NCBI GenBank assembly: GCA_946480585.1
Contig: CAMLKQ010000092.1
Location: 1 to 8,036 of the forward strand
Reading direction: 5' to 3'
Source: an uncultured Kangiella sp.
GTDB taxonomy: Bacteria > Pseudomonadota > Gammaproteobacteria > Enterobacterales > DSM-103792
DNA length: 8,036 nt
The position numbers and the translations under genes were made by a program. Within the stretch, counting starts at the first letter, position 1; each line of letters begins with the position of its first letter. Below, piece after piece: positions 5,741 through 8,036 of this stretch. Below the pieces are notes generated by a model. That model was given only the letters and a program-made list of their open reading frames with translations, ran no database searches and was not told where the DNA came from.

Positions 5741-7003
5741 ATGACACGAACCGTTCTCATGGCCGCCGTGCCCGCGCCTTACCACCGTTATGACAGTCTG
5801 GATTTGCTGCGCGGCATCGCCGTGCTCGGCATATTGCTGTGCAACATCTGGGCGTTTGCCTTGCCATATGCAGCCTATGACAATCCCGCTGCCTATGGCG
5901 ATCTGAGTGGACTCAATTACTGGGCCTGGTGGTTTCCGGCGGTATTCGCGCAGGAAAAATTCATCACCTTGTTCTCGCTGTTGTTTGGCGCCGGTTTCGC
6001 GCTGTTTCGCGAGCACTTGCTCAGCCAACAGGTGCCTGCCGTCGGCACCCACTATCGCCGGATGCTCAGCTTGCTGGTGATTGGCATCCTGCACGCCTAC
6101 CTGCTCTGGTTTGGCGACATTCTTGCCGTGTACGCCGTTTGCGGCATGTTGCTGTATCCGCTGCTGCGCGTACGGACATCGCTCTTGTTATTGATTGCGC
6201 TGGCCTTGCTGCTGCTGGAATTCTCGCTGCTCTGGTCCATCACCCGGGAAATGCAGGCGCTCAGCGAAAGTGATTTGCTGGTCGCGGTCAAACACTGGTT
6301 GCCGGAAGCGGCGCTGTCAGCCGATGAAGTGGCGATTTACCAGGCGGGCTGGTGGACGCAAATGCAACACCGGGTGCCAGAGGCTTGGGCCGGTGAATGG
6401 GCGACGCTGTTTTTCTATGGCCCGCGTCTGTGCGGTCTGATGTTGTTTGGCGTGGTGCTGTATCGCAGTGGCGCATTTCTCGCGCAATGGCCGCTGCGAC
6501 GTTATGTCTGGATTGCCGTGACGACGTTGCTGATCGGTTTTGCCATGGTCGGCCATGGCGTGCAGCAATTTGCCGATTCCGGTTTTGCATTCAGCAGCAG
6601 TTTGCTGATGGGCAATTACTGGAATGCCGTCGGTTCGCTGCTGGTCGCGGCCGGCTATGCCGCGCTGATCATGTGCTGGAGTCAACGGCCGCAGCGGGCG
6701 AGCTGGTTGCGACTGGCGTTGATTCGCACCGGTCGCATGGCGTTCAGCAATTACCTGCTGACCACGCTGATTTGCACCTCGCTGTTTTACGGCCATGGCC
6801 TCGGCTGGTTCGGCCGGATCGATCGCATTGGATTACTGATCATTTGTGTCATGGTGTGGCTGGTGTTGATCACGGTGTCCCAGTATTGGATGCAGCGTCA
6901 TCCGCACGGACCGTTTGAATGGTTGTGGCGCTGGCTCAGTTACGGCGTTCGACCGAGCTGGCGGTTGTCGGCGCCGGAAGCTGTCGAGACTGCGCGTGGT
7001 TGA
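5741..7003 (+). CDS. DUF418 domain (YeiB-like) polytopic membrane protein
   Basis: This is a 420-aa, very hydrophobic protein with about eight to ten membrane segments by eye. Family landmarks are DSLDLLRGIAVLGILLCNI at the first helix (18-36), FSLLFGAGFA (78-87), GRMAFSNYLL (331-340) and PFEWLWRWLSY near the C-terminus (391-401). This is the typical DUF418 order. The biochemical role of the family is not established; transport has been suggested for relatives. The start is uncertain: ATGs at 5726, 5741 and 5759 are all in frame and none has a well-spaced ribosome site, while conservation begins only around residue 16. The gene lies 74 bp after gspB in the same direction and may be read with it. 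Its last 8 bp overlap the next gene. Confidence 0.9.
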   Translation: MTRTVLMAAVPAPYHRYDSLDLLRGIAVLGILLCNIWAFALPYAAYDNPAAYGDLSGLNYWAWWFPAVFAQEKFITLFSLLFGAGFALFREHLLSQQVPAVGTHYRRMLSLLVIGILHAYLLWFGDILAVYAVCGMLLYPLLRVRTSLLLLIALALLLLEFSLLWSITREMQALSESDLLVAVKHWLPEAALSADEVAIYQAGWWTQMQHRVPEAWAGEWATLFFYGPRLCGLMLFGVVLYRSGAFLAQWPLRRYVWIAVTTLLIGFAMVGHGVQQFADSGFAFSSSLLMGNYWNAVGSLLVAAGYAALIMCWSQRPQRASWLRLALIRTGRMAFSNYLLTTLICTSLFYGHGLGWFGRIDRIGLLIICVMVWLVLITVSQYWMQRHPHGPFEWLWRWLSYGVRPSWRLSAPEAVETARG

Positions 7004-7823
7004 ACCGCTGATCGATTTGCGCAGTGCGCCGGCCTATGTGCTCGGCCATCCTGTCGATGCCTGTCATCTGCCGTTTTCCGAACTGATCCTGCGCCGGCAT
7101 GAACTGCCGCTGCCGGGCACCGCGCTGCGTCTGCTGCACGATGTTGTCGACGAATTGCAGCAGGCACACGCCATGTTGATCGACTGGGGTTATCCGGTTG
7201 CTGCCGCGCTGCAATTTGACGCGGCATTGGCGCAGCAATGGCAGCAGCAAGCGCGCTGGCAGACCGGGCGCGAGTCACAGCAACTGTGGCAAGCAAGCGA
7301 CTGTTTGCAACGCGCGCTGAAACGGGTCGGCACGATCGGCAATTTGCCGAACGAACGGCCACTCTGGGCGCTCGATCTGGCCTGCGGCAGTGGCCGCGAT
7401 GCGCTGACGCTGGCCCAACATGGCTTTCGCGTGCTGGCAGTCGATGCCAAGGTTGATGCGCTGGAACGGTTGCAGGCGAGTGCGCGTGCCCGTGATCTGG
7501 ATATCGCCCAGCAATGCCTGGATCTGGAAACCGGCAATGTGGTCTTGGCGCAACCCGCGTTTGCCCTGATCAATGTGGCGCGCTACCTGCACCGGCCGTT
7601 GTTGCCGCAGTTGCGCCACTGGCTGCAACCGGGCGGTTGGCTGGTCTACGAAACTTTTCTGCAAGGTGCCGAACGGTTTGGTGGGCCGCGTCGGCCGGCG
7701 TTTCTGCTGGCGCCCGGTGAGCTGGCCGGTGAGTTTGCCGAGTTCACGATCCTGCACGACAGCGTGTTGTATTTGGCCGATGGTCGACCGATGCAGCAGT
7801 TCATTGCGCGCAAACCCGGGTGA
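6996..7823 (+). CDS. Rhodanese-like domain (no catalytic Cys) fused to SAM-dependent methyltransferase
   Basis: The 275-aa protein, using the GTG at 6996, joins two domains. Residues about 3-72 look like a rhodanese fold: LIDLRSAPAYVLGH then HLPF, and a helix ending AMLIDWGYPV. The active-site loop, expected near residues 48-53, reads HDVVDE, with no cysteine, so sulfur transfer is unlikely. Residues about 120-275 are a class I methyltransferase: LDLACGSGRDAL (126-137) for SAM binding, VDA as the end of strand 2 (about 148-150), RYLHRP (196-201) and PGGWLVYETF (212-221). This layout resembles TehB-like methyltransferases, but the substrate is unknown. The GTG overlaps the DUF418 stop by 8 bp, with GAGA six bases upstream, suggesting coupled translation. 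The frame continues upstream to a TTG at 6915, but similarity starts at the GTG. Confidence 0.85.
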   Translation: MVEPLIDLRSAPAYVLGHPVDACHLPFSELILRRHELPLPGTALRLLHDVVDELQQAHAMLIDWGYPVAAALQFDAALAQQWQQQARWQTGRESQQLWQASDCLQRALKRVGTIGNLPNERPLWALDLACGSGRDALTLAQHGFRVLAVDAKVDALERLQASARARDLDIAQQCLDLETGNVVLAQPAFALINVARYLHRPLLPQLRHWLQPGGWLVYETFLQGAERFGGPRRPAFLLAPGELAGEFAEFTILHDSVLYLADGRPMQQFIARKPG

Positions 7824-7982
7824 CCGCGCCAACAGCGACACGGCGTTTCTCCGCCGGCACTGCGACCTTTTGCCGCAGTGGCCCAATTGCTGTCGTCGCG
7901 ACGCTGGACGACCCGGCATGTCACCATAGCGGGCCATACTGAACAAGCGCCAACCCGTACCCGCGCCGAAGGAACTCCCGCC
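7824..7982. other. Intergenic gap with likely promoter of the next gene
   Basis: No gene is seen in these 159 bp. A CATACT hexamer at 7935-7940 is a possible -10 element for the gene starting at 7983, but no matching -35 was found. I see no hairpin followed by a T-run after the methyltransferase stop, so no intrinsic terminator can be placed. Confidence 0.4.
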
Positions 7983-8036
7983 ATGCGGACTCTCGACAGC
8001 ACACCGCCCCTGCTGACCCTGCGCAGCCTGTTCTGG
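7983..8036 (+). CDS. Start of an unidentified protein, cut by the right window edge
   Basis: An ATG at 7983 preceded by AAGGA (7969-7973, nine-base spacing) opens a frame that runs off the window after 18 codons: MRTLDSTPPLLTLRSLFW. The ribosome site and the 159-bp gap in front suggest a genuine new gene rather than a continuation of the previous operon. The residues after about 9 turn hydrophobic, which would fit the start of a signal anchor or membrane protein. Eighteen residues are too few to name a family. Confidence 0.55.
   Translation, partial: MRTLDSTPPLLTLRSLFW

Noticed and set aside
7275..7946. A 223-codon minus-strand open frame opposite the methyltransferase gene
   Set aside because: It is a Gln/Arg-rich antisense shadow of the fusion gene, whose methyltransferase motifs are clear on the plus strand.

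Overview
This is a GC-rich window (about 60% by eye) that reads like ordinary chromosome of a gammaproteobacterium. The strongest evidence is the CCA-adding enzyme, which follows the HD-domain gammaproteobacterial form almost end to end. A YfiF-type TrmH methyltransferase and an ExeA/ExeB (GspA/GspB) pair point the same way. I cannot name the genus. I see no transposase, integrase, tRNA, rRNA, CRISPR array or phage gene.

Left part, minus strand (1-3134): two genes read leftward. cca (3134-1887) is complete. After a 351-bp non-coding spacer comes a TrmH/SpoU-family RNA methyltransferase (1535-1) whose last few codons lie beyond the left edge. This methyltransferase is easily missed because its frame runs off the window and a 608-codon open frame lies antisense to it. 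Its N-terminal half is a very long Arg/Asp-rich tail with 13 DRPR motifs. The spacer holds a three-copy 16-bp tandem repeat starting at the cca stop codon and two perfect hairpins.

Middle part (3135-5666): an 85-bp divergent promoter region separates cca from a plus-strand pair, gspA (3220-4884) and gspB (4884-5666), joined by a TGATG overlap. These encode an inner-membrane AAA ATPase with a peptidoglycan-binding domain and its partner. In type II secretion this pair helps place the secretin in the outer membrane. The rest of the secretion operon is not in the window.

Right part (5667-8036): a DUF418/YeiB-like polytopic membrane protein overlaps by 8 bp a protein that joins a cysteine-less rhodanese-like domain to a SAM-dependent methyltransferase. 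After a 159-bp gap, a new gene with a good ribosome binding site begins at 7983 and leaves the window after 18 codons.

The two RNA genes (tRNA 3'-end synthesis or repair, and probable tRNA/rRNA methylation) and the secretion pair are housekeeping-type content. I found no convincing new multi-gene system. The features most worth a second look are the repeat-built R/D tail, the tandem repeat at the cca stop, and the rhodanese-methyltransferase fusion next to DUF418.
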